Shown: positions 1 through 9,685 of the stretch, piece after piece
Layout: each line of letters opens with the position of its first letter
How positions within the stretch are numbered: position 1 is the first letter of the stretch
From: Lientehia sp934351765
Lineage (GTDB): Bacteria > Bacillota > Clostridia > Lachnospirales > Lachnospiraceae
DNA: 64,000 nt
Direction: 5' to 3'
Assembly (NCBI RefSeq): GCF_052118925.1
Contig: NZ_JBQKGG010000011.1
Location: forward strand, 1 to 64,000
Position numbers and translations under genes: made by a program
Notes under the pieces: generated by a model
What the model saw: the letters and a program-made list of their open reading frames with translations, nothing else
Told to the model about the DNA's origin: nothing
The model's database searches: none

Positions 1-10
1 TTGGATAAAG

Positions 11-110
11 CATTACGCGAGTAAACTCGCATATTTATTGTGGCTCACTCCGTCTGGACAGGTGGCTCACGTTACACTGGACAGGCGGCTCTGCCGCACA
101 AGAATATTCA
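11..110. repeat. Hairpin-pair repeat, copy 1
   Basis: A conserved left arm holds the perfect hairpin GCGAGTAAACTCGC at 17-30. A second hairpin, GCGGC-TCT-GCCGC, lies at 85-97 and is followed by the conserved right flank CGCACAAGAATATTCA (95-110). The roughly 50 bp between the hairpins are not shared with the second copy at 12266-12361. Paired terminal hairpins around a short variable core resemble miniature IS200/IS605-type (PATE) elements or structured intergenic repeats; which one is inference. The copy directly abuts the truncated kinase gene on its right. Confidence 0.7.
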
Positions 111-1830
111 TGTATTGGGAGTTATTTCTAATATTATTATTGTGGGACATCTGCAAAAGGCAAATAGACAGGCAGTGCATAAAATTGCCAAACTTGAATC
201 AGAGAAAGAGCAGCAGGAGAAAATAGGGGAACTTAATGCGACGACAGTTGCCCTTTCTGATATTTATACAGGGGTATTTCTAATTAACCTTGTAACAGAT
301 ACTTTTGTACCTATAAAAGCAGAAGATGCAGTTATTAAAATTCTTGATGGTTACTCATCTTCTCAACAGGCTATTTCCATAGCAATAAAAAAGACCGCAA
401 ATGTGAAAAATCAGCAAGATATATTAAAATTTGTTGATTTAAATACGCTGCCACAGCGTATGGATTCGCAACGATATTTAAGTAAGGAGTACAGAGGTGT
501 TTTTTCCGGCTGGGTGAGGGGAAGTTTTGTTGAGGTTTCAAGAGATGACAGAGGTAGCTTGACACAAGTACTCTACACATATCAAGTTATTGATGAAGAA
601 AAGAAAAAAGAACTTGAACAGCAAGAAATGCTCCGTAAGGCAGTGATTGCAGCAGATACTGCAAATCGGGCGAAATCTAAATTCCTTCTTAATATGAGTC
701 ATGATATTCGCACACCACTCAATGGAATTATTGGTCTATTGAAAATCAATGTGGCACATAGTGATGATGAGAAACTTGTACGTGAAAATTACAAAAAGAT
801 GGAAAAGGCGGCAAATCACTTATTGTCCTTGATTAATGATGTTTTACAGATGAGTAAATTAGAGGATGGAAGAGAAGAATTCTCATCAGAATTGGTCTGT
901 TTATCTGATGTTTTTTGTGATATTTAGGCTATTATAGAAGGAAATGCCTCGGATAAGGAAATTTCATGGGATTTTTCAGGAGATGTTGCTTTTGTACATC
1001 CGTATGTCATAGCAAGTCCGTTGCATTTGCGACAAATATTCTTGAATATATATGGAAACAGTATTAAATTTACAAATCCTGGTGGAAAAATTTCAACAAA
1101 ACAGGAATGTATAGAGGAAAAGGATAATGTGATTACTTATCGCTGGACAATTTCTGATACAGGAATTGGCATGAGTGAAGAATTTCTGCAACATATTTTT
1201 GAACCTTTTTCACAAGAACAAGCGGATGCCCGCAGCGTTTATCATGGAACCGGACTTGGTATGTCTATTGTGAAAAAACTGGTTGATAAAATGGGTGGTA
1301 TGATTTCTGTTACCAGTGAAATTGGAAAGGGATCAACCTTTGTAATTGAACTGCCTTTTGAGATAGCATCTGCACCAGAAAAAGCTAAGAAGGAAGAGAC
1401 TGATAAGAAGAATAATATTCATGGTTTGAATCTTATGTTAGTCGAGGACAATGAGTTGAATGCCGAGATTGCAGAAATGCTTTTGGAAGATGAAGGTGCA
1501 ATTATTACAATGGCCAATGATGGGCAGCAGGCTGTTGAATTATTCAATAATAATCCAGTGGGAACATTCGATGCAATTCTTATGGATATCATGATGCCGG
1601 TAATGGATGGACTAGCAGCTACTAAAGCGATTCGATCATTAAATCGACCAGATGCAGGCACAGTTCCGATCATTGCAATGACCGCCAATGCTTTTGAGGA
1701 AGATGTACAGAAATGTTTAGATGTAGGAATGAATGCACATTTAGCAAAACCTTTGGATATTGAAAAAGTGAAAAAAACTATTTGTGAACAGATAAAAATA
1801 GATTGTATAAAAAATAATAAATGTCTGTGA
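40..1830 (+). pseudogene. Hybrid sensor histidine kinase, 5'-truncated, with in-frame stop
   Basis: One reading frame runs from about 40 to 1830, interrupted only by TAG at 925-927; the frame stays open on both sides, so a single C-to-T change of a CAG codon would explain it. The first residues come from the hairpin repeat, and recognisable kinase sequence starts with a membrane-like segment near 112, so the sensor part is lost. Next come a coiled-coil, the HisKA box with the H-box NMSHDIRTPLNG (about 697-735), then after the stop the HATPase N, G1 and G2 boxes (GNSIKF, DTGIGM, GTGLGMSIV), and a C-terminal receiver with phospho-acceptor Asp in MDIMMPVMDG (about 1585-1610). The family autophosphorylates on His and passes phosphate to Asp. 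It is probably inactive here unless the stop is read through. Confidence 0.85.
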
Positions 1831-1846
1831 TTGCTTTGCTATTAAA

Positions 1847-1874
1847 TTGACACAGGTTTGCTGTAGAGTATAAT
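1847..1874 (+). promoter_or_regulatory. Sigma-A type promoter for the bcp-yaaA operon
   Basis: TTGACA at 1847-1852 and TATAAT at 1869-1874 are separated by 16 bp. It lies 43 bp upstream of the small membrane protein gene and would drive that gene, bcp and yaaA. Confidence 0.85.
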
Positions 1875-1916
1875 TACTGTTACAGACACTGAAAAATATA
1901 AAAACGGAGGTATCGT

Positions 1917-2129
1917 ATGAAGGCACATAAATACTGGTCACTAGGAGCGTTAATTACAATGCTTGGTACTTTTTATACAGGACAAAAAGGTTCAAAATCA
2001 AATCATAAATATTTTGCAGTGGGTTCTCTTTTGTGCATGATAATGGCTATATATACAGGGCATAAAATGATTTCCGGAAATAGGAAAGCAAAGGTTAATA
2101 AAGAGAAAGCGGCAAAGACGGAGGAGTAA
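1917..2129 (+). CDS. Small membrane protein (DUF6219-like)
   Basis: The 70-residue protein has two hydrophobic segments (about 8-22 and 32-48), each followed by a Tyr-Thr-Gly motif, and a Lys/Glu-rich cytoplasmic tail. The start is fixed by GGAGG six bases upstream. It resembles the DUF6219 family of short clostridial membrane proteins as I remember it; the function is unknown. It is the first gene behind a perfect promoter and lies 3 bp before bcp, so co-expression with peroxide defence genes is likely. Confidence 0.75.
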   Translation: MKAHKYWSLGALITMLGTFYTGQKGSKSNHKYFAVGSLLCMIMAIYTGHKMISGNRKAKVNKEKAAKTEE

Positions 2130-2132
2130 AGA

Positions 2133-2588
2133 ATGCTTGAAGTAGGAATAAAGGCACCAGATTTTGAGTTACCAGATCAGAATGGAAAAATCCATAGATT
2201 ATCCGATTATGCAGGAAAGAAAGTGATTTTATATTTTTATCCAAAGGACAATACAGCAGGATGTACGAAGCAGGCATGTGGTTTTTCAGAAAGATATCCT
2301 CAATTCATGGAAAAGGGGGTGGTCATTCTTGGGGTTAGTAAAGATTCCGTAGCATCTCATAAAAGATTTGAAGAAAAATACGGACTTGCATTTACACTTT
2401 TAGCTGATCCGGAACGTAAAGTTATTGAAGCGTATGATGTCTGGAAAGAAAAGAAAAACTATGGAAAAGTTTCTATGGGTGTGGTAAGAACTACATATCT
2501 TATTGATGAGTGTGGAATCATTATAAAAGCAAATGATAAAGTCAGGGCGGCGAATGATCCTGAAAACATGCTTAAGGAATTGGCATAA
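2133..2588 (+). CDS. bcp: Thioredoxin-dependent peroxiredoxin, BCP type
   Basis: This 151-residue protein is full length for the Bcp/PrxQ family, which reduces H2O2 and organic peroxides in the cytoplasm using thioredoxin. The peroxidatic motif GCTKQACGF (about residues 46-54) has the peroxidatic Cys and, five residues on, the resolving Cys typical of PrxQ. The YFYPKDNT segment before it and the late R-T-T-Y-L-I strand also fit. It sits between the small membrane gene and yaaA, overlapping the yaaA start by one base, so the three form an operon. Confidence 0.95.
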   Translation: MLEVGIKAPDFELPDQNGKIHRLSDYAGKKVILYFYPKDNTAGCTKQACGFSERYPQFMEKGVVILGVSKDSVASHKRFEEKYGLAFTLLADPERKVIEAYDVWKEKKNYGKVSMGVVRTTYLIDECGIIIKANDKVRAANDPENMLKELA

Positions 2589-3340
2589 TGAAGATTATAT
2601 TATCACCTGCAAAAAAAATGATTACCGATACAGATAGTATAGCACCAGTTGGACTGCCAGAATTTATTGACAGGACAGCAGAGATATTGAACTGGATGAA
2701 AAGCAGATCAAAAGAAGAATTAAAAGCTATCTGGAAATGTAATGACAAGATTGCAGAACAAAATTTCAACAGATTAGAAAATATGGATCTTTATAATATG
2801 CTTACACCGGCTGTTTTATCGTATGAGGGAATCGCATTTCAGTATATGGCACCATCTGTGTTTGAAAACCAGCAGTTTGATTATATACAAAATCATTTGA
2901 GGATACTGTCTGCGTTTTATGGTGTTCTAAAACCGATGGATGGTGTGACCCCTTATCGCCTGGAGATGCAGGCGAAAGCTGAAATAGAAGATACAAAAAA
3001 TCTATATGACTATTGGGGTGAAAGATTATATCGTTCAGTGCTTGATGACAGCAGGATTATCATTAATCTTGCATCAAAAGAATACTCGAAATGTATAGAA
3101 AAATATTTATCAGATAAAGACAAATATATTACGGTTACGTTTTGTGAACAATCAGGGGATAAACTGGTAACAAAAGGTACATATGCTAAGATGGCTCGTG
3201 GTGAGATGGTCAGATATATGGCAGAAAAAGAAATTGAAAATCCTGCAGACGTACAAACGTTTGACAGACTTGGATACAATTTTAGAAGAGATTTATCATC
3301 TGAAATGGAATATGTTTTTGAACGAAAAATTATGGAATAA
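2588..3340 (+). CDS. yaaA: Peroxide stress protein YaaA (UPF0246)
   Basis: The 250-residue length and the start MKIILSPAKKM are diagnostic of the YaaA family. YaaA limits free iron and oxidative DNA damage under H2O2 stress in E. coli and has a DNA-binding fold. Its start codon overlaps the bcp stop, showing translational coupling. The pairing with bcp and a PerR-type regulator gene just downstream supports a peroxide role here. Confidence 0.93.
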   Translation: MKIILSPAKKMITDTDSIAPVGLPEFIDRTAEILNWMKSRSKEELKAIWKCNDKIAEQNFNRLENMDLYNMLTPAVLSYEGIAFQYMAPSVFENQQFDYIQNHLRILSAFYGVLKPMDGVTPYRLEMQAKAEIEDTKNLYDYWGERLYRSVLDDSRIIINLASKEYSKCIEKYLSDKDKYITVTFCEQSGDKLVTKGTYAKMARGEMVRYMAEKEIENPADVQTFDRLGYNFRRDLSSEMEYVFERKIME

Positions 3341-3389
3341 GATTGTGCGAAAAAGGGATATTTACAAAGTGCTATCATCATTTTAAAAA

Positions 3390-3404
3390 TAGTAATTATT
3401 ACTA
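3390..3404. promoter_or_regulatory. Per-box-like operator
   Basis: TAGTAATTATTACTA is a perfect 7-1-7 palindrome and close to the Fur/PerR 15-mer TTATAATNATTATAA. It lies 8 bp upstream of the -35 box of the Fur-family gene, so autoregulation by its product is the simplest reading. Confidence 0.7.
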
Positions 3405-3412
3405 ATTTAATG

Positions 3413-3441
3413 TTGACATTTTAAAACTTCTGATATATACT
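3413..3441 (+). promoter_or_regulatory. Promoter of the perR-like gene
   Basis: TTGACA at 3413-3418 and TATACT at 3436-3441 have 17 bp spacing. A good GGAGG follows at about 3467 before the ATG at 3476. Confidence 0.85.
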
Positions 3442-3475
3442 TCTAATTAAGAACAAATCCTAATAAGGAGGACAA

Positions 3476-3883
3476 ATGACTAACAGAAGAAATACAATTC
3501 AGAAAGATCTTGTGAAAAATGCCGTATATGAAATGAAAAGGCATGTTACAGCAAATGAAGTATATGAATTTCTAAAGATGGAATATCCTACCATTGGAAA
3601 AGGAACGGTATATAGAAATCTTGATATACTGTCAGAAGAAGGGGCTCTGAGAAAGGTTGAAGTGCCAGATGGAGCAAACCGGTTCGATATCACATTGAAA
3701 AATCATTATCATGTGAGATGCATAAAATGTGGTGAGGTATCGGATGTAGATATGGAGGAAATACCGGATTTAATGAAAAGAATTCATGATACGCATGGAA
3801 TTGATTTTTTGGAATATGATATTTCCTTTAAAGGCATTTGTCCGAGATGCAGGGAGAAGATGAAGGAGGAGCAGAATGGATAA
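3476..3883 (+). CDS. perR: Fur-family regulator, PerR-like
   Basis: The 135-residue protein has an N-terminal winged helix (LVKNAVYEMKRHVTANEVYEFLK) and a C-terminal metal and dimer domain. That domain holds the His cluster around HYHVRC and two CxxC pairs (CIKC, CPRC) for structural zinc. PerR senses H2O2 by metal-catalysed oxidation; Fur senses iron. Assignment to PerR rests on the neighbours (bcp, yaaA, rubrerythrin) and the Per-like box in its own promoter, not on residues alone. Its end overlaps the start of the next gene by 8 bp. Confidence 0.85.
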   Translation: MTNRRNTIQKDLVKNAVYEMKRHVTANEVYEFLKMEYPTIGKGTVYRNLDILSEEGALRKVEVPDGANRFDITLKNHYHVRCIKCGEVSDVDMEEIPDLMKRIHDTHGIDFLEYDISFKGICPRCREKMKEEQNG

Positions 3884-5057
3884 AAAAGCAATGTATAAGC
3901 TGAGTTATGGATTATTTGTACTGACTGCCAGAGAAGCCCAAAAGGATAATGGCTGTATCATTAACACTGCGATCCAGGCGGCATCGGAACCAAATCAATT
4001 AAGTATCTGTGTAAATAAGGCAAATTATACACATGAAATGATCCAAAGGACCGGAAAATTCACAGTGTCAGTATTAAGCCAGAGTGCCCAGTTTGAATTA
4101 TTTAAACATTTTGGTTTTCAATCCGGGCGGGATATGAATAAGTTTGAAATATTTGAAAAATGTGCAAGGGGCGAAAATGGCATTTACTATATCACAGAAG
4201 GAACAAATGCGTATATTTCTGTAAGTGTTAATAAAACAGAAGATCTGGGTTCCCATACGATGTTTATTGGCGAAATAACAGATATGGAAGTCTTAAGTGA
4301 TATCCCTTCTGTAACATATGAGTATTATCAGAATCACATAAAACCTAAGCCACAGGCAGTAGGAAAAACAGAAGATGGTCAGACAATATGGCGCTGCAGG
4401 ATCTGTGGATATGAGTATGTAGGAGAAGAATTACCGGATGATTTTGTATGTCCTTTGTGCAAACATCCGGCATCAGATTTTGAAAAAGTGATAAAGAAAG
4501 CGGAGGTAAAGGAAATGGCAGTAAACAAATACGCAGGAACACAGACAGAGAAAAATTTACAGGAGGCATTTGCAGGAGAGTCACAGGCAAGAAATAAATA
4601 TACTTATTTTGCTTCTGTTGCAAAAAAGGAAGGCTATGAGCAGATGTCAGCATTGTTCTTAAAAACAGCCGATAATGAGAAAGAACATGCAAAAATGTGG
4701 TTCAAGGAGCTGGCTGGAATTGGTGACACAAAAGAAAATTTAGCTGCTGCTGCAGAAGGTGAAAACTACGAGTGGACAGATATGTATGAAGGATTTGCCA
4801 AAACAGCAGAGGAAGAAGGTTTTCCGGAACTTGCTGCAAAATTCAGAGCGGTAGGAGAGATTGAGAAACATCATGAAGAAAGATACCGTGCACTTCTTAA
4901 AAATATCGAAACTGCACAGGTATTTGAAAAGAGTGAAGTGAAAGTTTGGGAATGCCGTAACTGCGGACATATTGTAGTAGGAACAAAAGCACCGGAAGTA
5001 TGCCCGGTATGCAATCACCCGCAGAGTTATTTTGAAGTACATGCAGAAAATTATTAA
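3876..5057 (+). CDS. Flavin reductase-rubredoxin-rubrerythrin fusion
   Basis: The 393-residue protein has three parts. Residues 1-155 are a flavin-reductase-like FMN domain, as in high-molecular-weight rubredoxin. Residues 168-207 are a rubredoxin with CRIC and CPLC. From Met214 there is a complete rubrerythrin: four-helix di-iron domain with EAFAGESQARNKY and DNEKEHAKMW, then a C-terminal rubredoxin-like domain with CRNC and CPVC. A GGAGG at 4502-4506 sits 8 bp before the Met214 ATG (4515), so a free rubrerythrin may also be made. The family reduces H2O2 in anaerobes. The chain as written could pass electrons from NAD(P)H/flavin through rubredoxin to the peroxidase centre. Alternatively it is two genes that lost a stop codon. 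Confidence 0.9.
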   Translation: MDKKAMYKLSYGLFVLTAREAQKDNGCIINTAIQAASEPNQLSICVNKANYTHEMIQRTGKFTVSVLSQSAQFELFKHFGFQSGRDMNKFEIFEKCARGENGIYYITEGTNAYISVSVNKTEDLGSHTMFIGEITDMEVLSDIPSVTYEYYQNHIKPKPQAVGKTEDGQTIWRCRICGYEYVGEELPDDFVCPLCKHPASDFEKVIKKAEVKEMAVNKYAGTQTEKNLQEAFAGESQARNKYTYFASVAKKEGYEQMSALFLKTADNEKEHAKMWFKELAGIGDTKENLAAAAEGENYEWTDMYEGFAKTAEEEGFPELAAKFRAVGEIEKHHEERYRALLKNIETAQVFEKSEVKVWECRNCGHIVVGTKAPEVCPVCNHPQSYFEVHAENY

Positions 5058-5115
5058 TGTGAATTGCAGATATGAATATGGGTATGTCTGTTATACGATA
5101 CAATGAGGAACGGAA

Positions 5116-5817
5116 ATGAACAAACTGAAAATATTATCCGGAGCACAATTAAAGTATATCGCATTTACAACTATGCTCATAGATCATGTAAATAAGGCTC
5201 TGATTTATCCTAATTTGAATGGAGGAATATTGCTTGTGATAAGTGATATTTTTGACATATTAGGAAGAATAGCTTTCCCGATCTTTATATTTTTATTGAT
5301 AGAAGGTTATTTCAGAACGACAAACAGGTGGAAATATTTAGGTATGCTTCTTTTGTTTGGAATAATCTCAGAAATTCCATATGACATGTTTACAACGGCA
5401 TCCTATTTTGAGCCAAATGGAAATAATATTATGTTCACATTGGCTTTGGTACTCGTTATCATTTGGATCATAGATACATTAAAAGAAAAAATAGGAGTAC
5501 GCTGGCGTATATTATGGTATTTCATTTCCGCTGTAATCGTGGGAGCCGGATGCCTGAGTGCGATGATATTGGGATTGGATTATGAGTATCATGCAGTCTT
5601 AATTGGGTATTTTTTATATATTTTTCATGAAAAACCTGTTTGGGCAATTCCATTTTGCTTTTTGGCTATGTATAAAGAACCGTGGGCATTATTGGGATTT
5701 GGATTAACCCTTACATATAATGGAGAACGGGGAAGGCAGAATAAGATTGTAAATTATTTGTTTTATCCAGTACATCTCTTCGTTCTGGGTATGATAAAAA
5801 TGTATTTTGGATTTTAA
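5116..5817 (+). CDS. TraX family membrane protein
   Basis: The 233-residue hydrophobic protein has about seven membrane segments. The N-terminal signature GAQLKYIAFTTMLIDHVNKAL is typical of TraX, the family of the F-pilin N-acetylase. In Firmicutes TraX homologues are often chromosomal and of unknown substrate. It starts at ATG 5116 after a moderate GAGGAACGG site. No pilin gene is nearby; it simply sits inside the redox block. Confidence 0.8.
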   Translation: MNKLKILSGAQLKYIAFTTMLIDHVNKALIYPNLNGGILLVISDIFDILGRIAFPIFIFLLIEGYFRTTNRWKYLGMLLLFGIISEIPYDMFTTASYFEPNGNNIMFTLALVLVIIWIIDTLKEKIGVRWRILWYFISAVIVGAGCLSAMILGLDYEYHAVLIGYFLYIFHEKPVWAIPFCFLAMYKEPWALLGFGLTLTYNGERGRQNKIVNYLFYPVHLFVLGMIKMYFGF

Positions 5818-5854
5818 TAATACTTAAGAAAATCAGAATTAGGAGGATTAACTA

Positions 5855-6010
5855 ATGAAATACGTATGTGATGTTTGCGGATGGGAGTATGATGAAGAGG
5901 AAGGATATCCAGAAGGTGGTATCGCACCGGGAACAAAATGGGAAGATGTTCTGGAAGATTTTGAATGTCCGTTATGTTCCGTAGGAAAAGATCAGTTCTC
6001 AGAAGTATAA
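5855..6010 (+). CDS. Rubredoxin
   Basis: The 51-residue ORF starts MKYVCDVCGWEYDEEEGYP and has CxxC motifs at residues 5-8 (CDVC) and near 38 (CPLC), the four-Cys iron site of rubredoxin. A strong AGGAGG lies at about 5841. It is a small cytoplasmic one-electron carrier and a plausible donor for the rubrerythrin encoded upstream. The length and the conserved Gly-Tyr-Pro-Glu-Gly-Gly-Ile-Ala-Pro-Gly-Thr run fit the family closely. Confidence 0.93.
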   Translation: MKYVCDVCGWEYDEEEGYPEGGIAPGTKWEDVLEDFECPLCSVGKDQFSEV

Positions 6011-6034
6011 ATAAATTATGATGGGATTATATCA

Positions 6035-7248
6035 ATGAAAAAAGAGCAACTTGCTATAGATATTGTCGGACTGGCAGGAGCCTGCTCATATGCCTTGGAT
6101 TGTATTGAAGCAGAACTGGTAAATATCAAAAATAAACATGGGAAAAGAGTTGCATATATAAGTGTGCGTATGGCTGAATACTGGGCAATCCAAAGTGATG
6201 CGCTGCAAGATTTAGCCATATGTGCATTGTTACATGATAACGCTCTGACACAATATATTTCTGAAGAATTGAAAAATAATTCGGATATTGATTTATCAGA
6301 AGAAAAACGAATCTCCATTGCATTTATGGTGAGAAAAATATTTCAAAAATTCCATTTAAAACAGATGTTTCAAATGTCATATTATATCACCATGAACATG
6401 CTGATGGAACGGGTCCATTTCAGAAGACATGGCAGGAAACACCATTATTTGCAAGAATTATTCATCTTGCTGATATGATTGATATCATTGGAAACAGTAA
6501 GGATTTTAATGAGCAGAGATGGGACTTTATATGCCAGTATCTTTCAAAAAACAAGGATCGGTTATTTGATTCCGAATGTGTGGATGCTTTTCTTAAAGCA
6601 TTCTCAAAAGAATCCTTCCAGGATTTAAGGGATGATTCTTTTGAATCAGAGCTATGGAAAATCATCCCAAGGGAAAAACAAGATCTTGACTGGGAAACGT
6701 GTAAAAATGTTGCAGATTTCTTTGCAAAGATTGTAGATTATAAATCGCCTTTTACCAGTATGCATTCTATAGGGGTGGCTGAAAAAGCGGCTCTCTTTTC
6801 CAAATACATAGGGTTTGATTCAATAAGTGTACAGAAAATGTATCTGGCAGGTGCTTTGCACGATATCGGAAAAATGGCAATTGGTAATGAAATTTTGGAA
6901 AAACCGGATAAACTTACGGATGATGAATTTTCAAAAATGAAAAATCATGCTGGTTATACATATCTCATATTGTCGGAAGTTAATGATTTTGAGGAAATAC
7001 GAGACTGGGCGGCTCTTCATCATGAAAAGTTAAATGGAAAAGGATATCCTTTTGGAAAAACTGCTGATGAATTAAATGAGCCAGAACGTATTATGGCGTG
7101 CATTGATATTTATCAGGCACTTACCGAAGACAGACCTTATAAGAAGGGTTTGTCACATGACAAAGCGTGTGGGATACTTGATGATATGGCACAGAAAGGC
7201 TTTGTTGATTCTGATATTTCAAACAAGATTAGAGAGTGCTTCAAATAA
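6035..7248 (+). pseudogene. HD-GYP-type phosphohydrolase, frameshifted
   Basis: Two overlapping reading frames make one protein of about 400 residues. The first frame (6035 to about 6325) encodes an N-terminal degenerate HD domain (CALLHDNAL). From about 6322 the homologous sequence continues in another frame (GEKNISKIPFK, then YHHEHADGTGPF) and runs into the second HD domain at 6475-7248, with GALHDIGK and HHEKLNGKGYPFG, the metal and GYP-type motifs. A one-base indel near 6310-6325 explains the switch. HD-GYP proteins hydrolyse cyclic di-GMP or related nucleotides. The C-terminal half has its own ATG (6475) and keeps the catalytic motifs, so it might still be made. Confidence 0.8.
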
Positions 7249-7323
7249 GCGTGTTAAAGCGTGTGATTTTATTCAATAAAATTGCAATTTATACTTAATC
7301 TGACAAATTTGAAATACAATATA

Positions 7324-7363
7324 AAATAGAGTGTATGGAAAATTTCATATGCTCTATTTTTTT
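7324..7363 (+). terminator. Rho-independent terminator after the HD gene
   Basis: AAATAGAG pairs with CTCTATTT around a partly paired 20-nt loop region and is followed by a run of seven T. It lies about 75 bp after the HD stop codon and closes the first stress block. Confidence 0.75.
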
Positions 7364-7404
7364 GCCCATTTTTGGGAAAAAGTGATTAAAAAACTATTGA
7401 CATT

Positions 7405-8270
7405 TTGTTACTGGAAAAACTGCCAAATCTATCTTAATTAGCTGTGGTGCCAGATTAGCCCCATTTGATATTGCAGAGCTTCGCGAGCTGACACGATACG
7501 ATGAGATGGAGCTTGACATGCTGGGAGACCAGAAGACAGCCATGTTTGTCATTATCAGTGATACAGATGACACCTTCAACTTTATTGTTGCTATCATGTA
7601 CACCCAGCTTTTCAATCTGCTTTGCGATAAAGCAGATGATGAGCATGGAGGAAGATTGCCTTATCATGTCCGTCTGTTGTTGGATGAGTTCAGTAATATC
7701 GGGCAGATTCCAAAATTCGACAAGCTGATTGCTACGATCCGAAGCCGCGAAATATCGGCTTCTATTATTTTGCAGTCACAGTCCCAGCTAAAAACAATCT
7801 ATAAGGATGCGGCAGAAACCATCATAGGCAACTGTGATACGGTCTTATTTCTTGGTGGAAAAGAAAGTTCTACCCTAAAGGAGATATCCGAGACACTGGG
7901 GAAAGAGACCATTGATCTGTATAACACATCAGATACCAGAGGGAATAACCGCTCCTATGGACTGAATTATCAGAAGACAGGAAAAGATCTGATGAGCCGG
8001 GATGAGCTGGCAGTCATGGATGGCAATAAGTGTATCCTGCAGCTTCGGGGTGTTCGTCCGTTTTTCAGTGACAAATATGATATTACGAAGCACAGAAGGT
8101 ATAAGGAACTTTCTGATTACAACAGGAAAAATGAGTTCGATATCGAAAAGTATCTGGAACACAAGCTGGTTATTTCCAGGGATACAGCATTTGAAATGCA
8201 TGAATACGAAATAACGAAAGAAGACATTGCAGCCATAGAGGCTGAGGAAGGAGAACGATATGTGGATTAG
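7405..8270 (+). pseudogene. VirD4/TraG coupling protein, C-terminal half
   Basis: In-frame sequence from about 7405 (VTGKTAKSILIS) through 8270 matches the C-terminal part of the ATPase that couples relaxosome to type IV secretion. It contains a Walker-B-like stretch (VRLLLDEFSNIG), the arginine-rich ATIRSREISASIILQSQSQL segment and LRGVRPFFSDKYD. The N-terminal half with membrane helices and Walker A is absent; sequence upstream of 7405 is unrelated. The gene is therefore 5'-truncated where the first stress block joins the ICE. The first ATG in the fragment is 7506. Confidence 0.88.
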
Positions 8271-8587
8271 AACAATGAGACGCAGGGGGAGAAGTGAATC
8301 CCTCTTTGTATTTGAATTTACTTCTATTGAAGAGGATTATATTCCGTTTATCTTTCACATGGAGAAGATTGCAGCATTGATCCCCACGGAAAAGTGTAAA
8401 GCATATTGCAAAAAAGCAGTATGGTGTTCCTGCTTTATCTTGTGCATGGAGTAGGATAACTGAGTATGATGAATACCTGAATTATGAAAGAAAGCTTATG
8501 GAAGTCATTGATGAAGTACCATTGGATTGGGAATTTTCAAAATGGGTTGAATCTGCCAGACAACAGAAATCTTTAAAGGCCAAATGA
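8260..8587 (+). pseudogene. Degenerate small ICE ORF
   Basis: A 64-residue frame (8260-8454) overlaps the VirD4 end. A second frame, about 8398-8587, reads HIAKKQYGVPALSCAWSRI and ends at TGA 8585-8587. The two look like pieces of one or two small genes that follow virD4, broken by a shift. I do not recognise the family. Confidence 0.4.
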
Positions 8588-8605
8588 TTATTTTGGAGGA
8601 ACAAT

Positions 8606-9634
8606 ATGCAAATACATTATTTTCAAAGATATCACTCAAAAGAAAATGTTGATACATCCAACACGATGTTGATGCTATCCCGCTTGTATAATTATAATGC
8701 GGATAAATTTTTCTCTATGTTAAATTCACTCATTCTTGGAGGCGATGAAAGTCCGGAAATTACTTTTGATCTGCAGGTGGCCGGAGATGAAAGTGTACCA
8801 GATGCTGTAATTAGTCAAAAAAGCTTTAAGATAGTTGTAGAGACTAAATTATATAATCAATTTGATAAACAACAACTTTTGAATCATCTGAAACAATTTG
8901 GGACAGAGGATATCAAGGTGTTACTAACCATTGATCCCAAACCAATGAAACGACAATTATTTGATGGAATGTCTGTAGAATTGAAAAAATTCAATTGTGA
9001 AAACATGGAAAAACTTATTCATCCTATAAAGCACGTGAATCTTACTTTTGAACAGCTTGTGGAAGCAATGGAAGACGTTATTGATGATAGAGATACGGAG
9101 ATAGTATCTGTCTTGGACGATTTCAAAAAATATTGTTTTGACGAACAACTAATTCCTGACAGTTATAAATGGATGAGGGCAATTGTGGCAGGAACAACTT
9201 TTCAGGATAATATGGATTTGAATTTGTTTTATGATCAGGAATCTCGGAAATATTCAGAACATGGATATGTAGGATTATATAAGGACAAAAGTATTCGAGC
9301 GATTGGAAAATTAATAAAGACAATTCTTGCGGTAGAGATCGATGGTAATATGGAATATAAATCTGAAAATGATGATCCTGTAACGCAAGATGAAATGGAT
9401 CGAATTAATGAAGCAATCTATCGGGCGAAAGACTATGGATACAATCTTCGAACAATCTGTCATAGGTATTTTATGGTTGAAAAGTTTTATCCGATAGATT
9501 TTAGAAAAAGCAGTAAGAATCCAATTCAGAAAAGTAAATTCTTTAATCTTGCAGATATGTTTGGATATAATATTATGCCTGATACAAAGAAGATTGCAGA
9601 AGATTTAAATGGTAGAACCTGGGAAGAATTTTAG
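8606..9634 (+). CDS. PD-(D/E)XK nuclease-like protein A
   Basis: The 342-residue protein starts at ATG 8606 after GGAGG. Residues 65-81 read PD(x12)ETK (Pro65, Asp66, Glu79, Lys81), the core motif of PD-(D/E)XK nucleases, followed by a helix beginning NQFDKQQLLNHL, as in restriction enzymes of this fold. No helicase, methylase or membrane domain is seen. The C-terminal 200 residues are unrecognised. It is the first of three adjacent genes with this motif between virD4 and xis, the usual cargo position in ICEs. A role in defence or DNA processing is inference. Confidence 0.7.
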   Translation: MQIHYFQRYHSKENVDTSNTMLMLSRLYNYNADKFFSMLNSLILGGDESPEITFDLQVAGDESVPDAVISQKSFKIVVETKLYNQFDKQQLLNHLKQFGTEDIKVLLTIDPKPMKRQLFDGMSVELKKFNCENMEKLIHPIKHVNLTFEQLVEAMEDVIDDRDTEIVSVLDDFKKYCFDEQLIPDSYKWMRAIVAGTTFQDNMDLNLFYDQESRKYSEHGYVGLYKDKSIRAIGKLIKTILAVEIDGNMEYKSENDDPVTQDEMDRINEAIYRAKDYGYNLRTICHRYFMVEKFYPIDFRKSSKNPIQKSKFFNLADMFGYNIMPDTKKIAEDLNGRTWEEF

Positions 9635-9685
9635 TTTATTTATAGAACATATTTCATTTGTGATGAAGTTTTTAAGGAGTTTTAT

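Noticed and set aside
5116..5817. TraX gene as evidence of a conjugation operon in the first block
   Set aside because: TraX homologues are common on Firmicute chromosomes and no transfer genes flank it.
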